64,000 nucleotides of DNA, taken from contig JACEVL010000341.1 in assembly GCA_020284085.1 (NCBI GenBank), positions 124,001 through 188,000 of the forward strand, given 5' to 3'. Below, one piece after another: positions 62,775 through 64,000 of the stretch. Positions within the stretch are counted from its first letter, which is position 1. Every line of letters starts with the position of its first letter. The notes under the pieces are model-generated. The model searched no databases, was not told the origin of the DNA, and saw nothing but the letters and a program-made list of their open reading frames with translations. The position numbers and the translations under genes are program-made. The DNA is from Aporrectodea caliginosa. Lineage: Eukaryota; Annelida; Clitellata; Crassiclitellata; Lumbricidae.

Positions 62775-63115
62775 TTAACCCTGTAACGATGAGTGTGTAC
62801 TAAAAGTGACTGGGAACCAATGCAGATCATTGCTAAAGTGTTAAATATAACAATATGGAACAAATGGCTTCAATTTATAATGTGTCACCACCACTGCATA
62901 TATTTGTAGTGAGATTGCTGCTTCTTCTGCACCCTCTAACCGACTGAGCTATAGAAGTACACTGACCATGCACTGTCTGTTGGAATATTAAATGGCAAAA
63001 GAGAGGACTGGCCACCTGCCCTTATAAGCAGGGACTAAGAAAATGAAGTCGCTACTATTTCATTCTCATGGCTGCCTCAGGTTTAGCTTACAACACTGCT
63101 CCTCTTCTACTTATA
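62775..63115 (+). repeat. Left arm of a large inverted repeat (TTAA MITE plus tRNA-like repeat)
   Basis: Starts with the 70-bp TTAA-bounded motif (62775-62844), then a segment with TATGGAACAAATGG and CACCACCACTGCATAT, an antisense tRNA A-box-like CTAACCGACTGAGCTATA, and a SINE-like body GAGGACTGGCCACCTGCC...GGGACTAAG. The same order occurs reversed at 63600-63940. Related body sequences without the MITE lie at 18960-19240 and 46733-46990. Confidence 0.65.
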
Positions 63116-63307
63116 ATAATTATGTTAACATAAATAGACAACTATAATATTAGCCTTTTCCTATCCTATATCCTGTCCCATGGACATTTTGAATTGACGT
63201 CAAAATTCTCTGGCCCGTGGCAGGTGACATAAAGCTAACCTTTGTCTGTTGCTATCCTTTGGTTGGTGTGATTATAAGCAGTAATGCATAACTCCTGTGA
63301 CCTGTTG

Positions 63308-63400
63308 CATACATACATACATATAAATATCTATGTATGTACATACTCATATACATATCCCACATACATACATACATACATATGCTGTTATACACACATA
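63308..63400. repeat. (ACAT)n microsatellite
   Basis: Imperfect ACAT/TATG repeats in three blocks in the loop of the large inverted repeat upstream of CCDC113. Confidence 0.8.
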
Positions 63401-63599
63401 CATACAGACCCACTAACATCCCTACTGGTCCAGAGGCATTTCCAAAATAGTTATTTAGTAGATATGCAGTTCATATTCAGTAAAATATTAGGATTCCTGT
63501 GGACGGACATAGAACTTTTATTGGATAGGCAAACTTTATACTCTTGAGACATAATAATTAAGAAATAACACGTTACTAATCAGGAACAAATCAAAATTA

Positions 63600-63940
63600 G
63601 CTTACGGGAACAGCAGTCCCTTAAAGGCTACCATGGGTATGAAGTGCTAGCGACTTCAGTTTCTTAGCCCCGGCTTATGATGGCAGGTGGCCAATCCTCT
63701 CCTTCACTGTCTAATATTCCCAGCAACAGTGTATGCTCAGTGTACTTATTATAGCTTAGTTGGTTAGAGGATCCAGACGAAGCAGAAACCTCAAAACGGA
63801 TATCTGCCTTGGTGGTAACATGTTATAAGTTAAAGACATGTGTTCCATACGGTTAGGCTATATTTCAGACTTTAACAATAAGCTGCATTGGTTTCCCAGT
63901 CGCTTTCAGTACACTCTCGCCATTACAGTGTTAGAGCATG
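63600..63940 (-). repeat. Right arm of the large inverted repeat
   Basis: Read on the minus strand it follows the same order as 62775-63115: MITE-like motif with GTGTACTGAAAGCG, TATGGAACACATG, ACCACCAAGGCAGATAT, CTAACCAACTAAGCTATA, GAGGATTGGCCACCTGCC, GGGGCTAAGAAACTGAAGTC. About 340 bp per arm, moderately diverged, with about 480 bp between arms. Confidence 0.65.
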
Positions 63941-64000
63941 GCTTAACAATATAAAGTTCAAGTATTTCAGCACTAAACGTCTTAAATATCTAATAATTTC

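Noticed and set aside
62920..62945. tRNA-like CTAACCGACTGAGCTATA motif as a tRNA gene
   Set aside because: Only an A-box-like stretch (antisense) is visible, with no matching B box or cloverleaf, and the same motif recurs in the paired repeat at 63750.

Overview
This is an AT-rich, intron-rich animal (metazoan) genomic segment. It carries two recognisable host genes and is otherwise crowded with transposable elements. There is no operon structure. Coding sequence is in small exons with GT-AG (twice GC-AG) introns, and both host genes are animal-type: a WAVE-complex subunit and a motile-cilium coiled-coil protein. The proteins are clearly diverged from vertebrate relatives, and the element mix (hAT, piggyBac, Harbinger-like, Jockey-group LINEs, tRNA-derived SINEs) suggests an invertebrate. 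I cannot place the phylum from sequence alone.

Layout. 1-8644: a repeat graveyard with no host gene (LINE 3' ends, a tRNA-SINE, two Harbinger-like MITEs, and a hAT-type element that contains another transposon carrying a broken transposase). 8645-47300 (+): a complete 28-exon CYFIP/Sra-1 gene predicting 1,260 residues. Its introns hold a piggyBac element whose transposase is broken by one stop codon (20511-23117), an almost full-length LINE with two frameshifts (about 23408-26990), several hAT MITEs with exact 8-bp target duplications, a four-deep nest of elements (30981-33932) and a degraded piggyBac relative (37562-38205). 47301-51603: intergenic space between two convergent genes. 51604-60411 (-): a complete 7-exon CCDC113 (CFAP263) gene predicting 393 residues; its introns hold a LINE fragment, a decayed hAT transposase, a hAT MITE, a foldback element and a tRNA-SINE. 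60412-64000: upstream of CCDC113, with a hairpin next to the gene start, a LINE 3' end, a 45-bp tandem repeat and a large imperfect inverted repeat.

How the parts relate. CYFIP is the Rac1-sensing subunit of the WAVE regulatory complex (actin nucleation). CCDC113 belongs to the CCDC96/CCDC113 complex of motile cilia. They are tail-to-tail neighbours and nothing in the sequence links their functions. The more unusual content is in the mobile DNA: a SINE whose 3' end matches that of a LINE in the same window (a likely parasite-partner pair), a TTAA-bounded MITE family of about 70 bp, and a DNA transposon whose broken protein I could not assign to a superfamily. No single undescribed system stands out beyond these.
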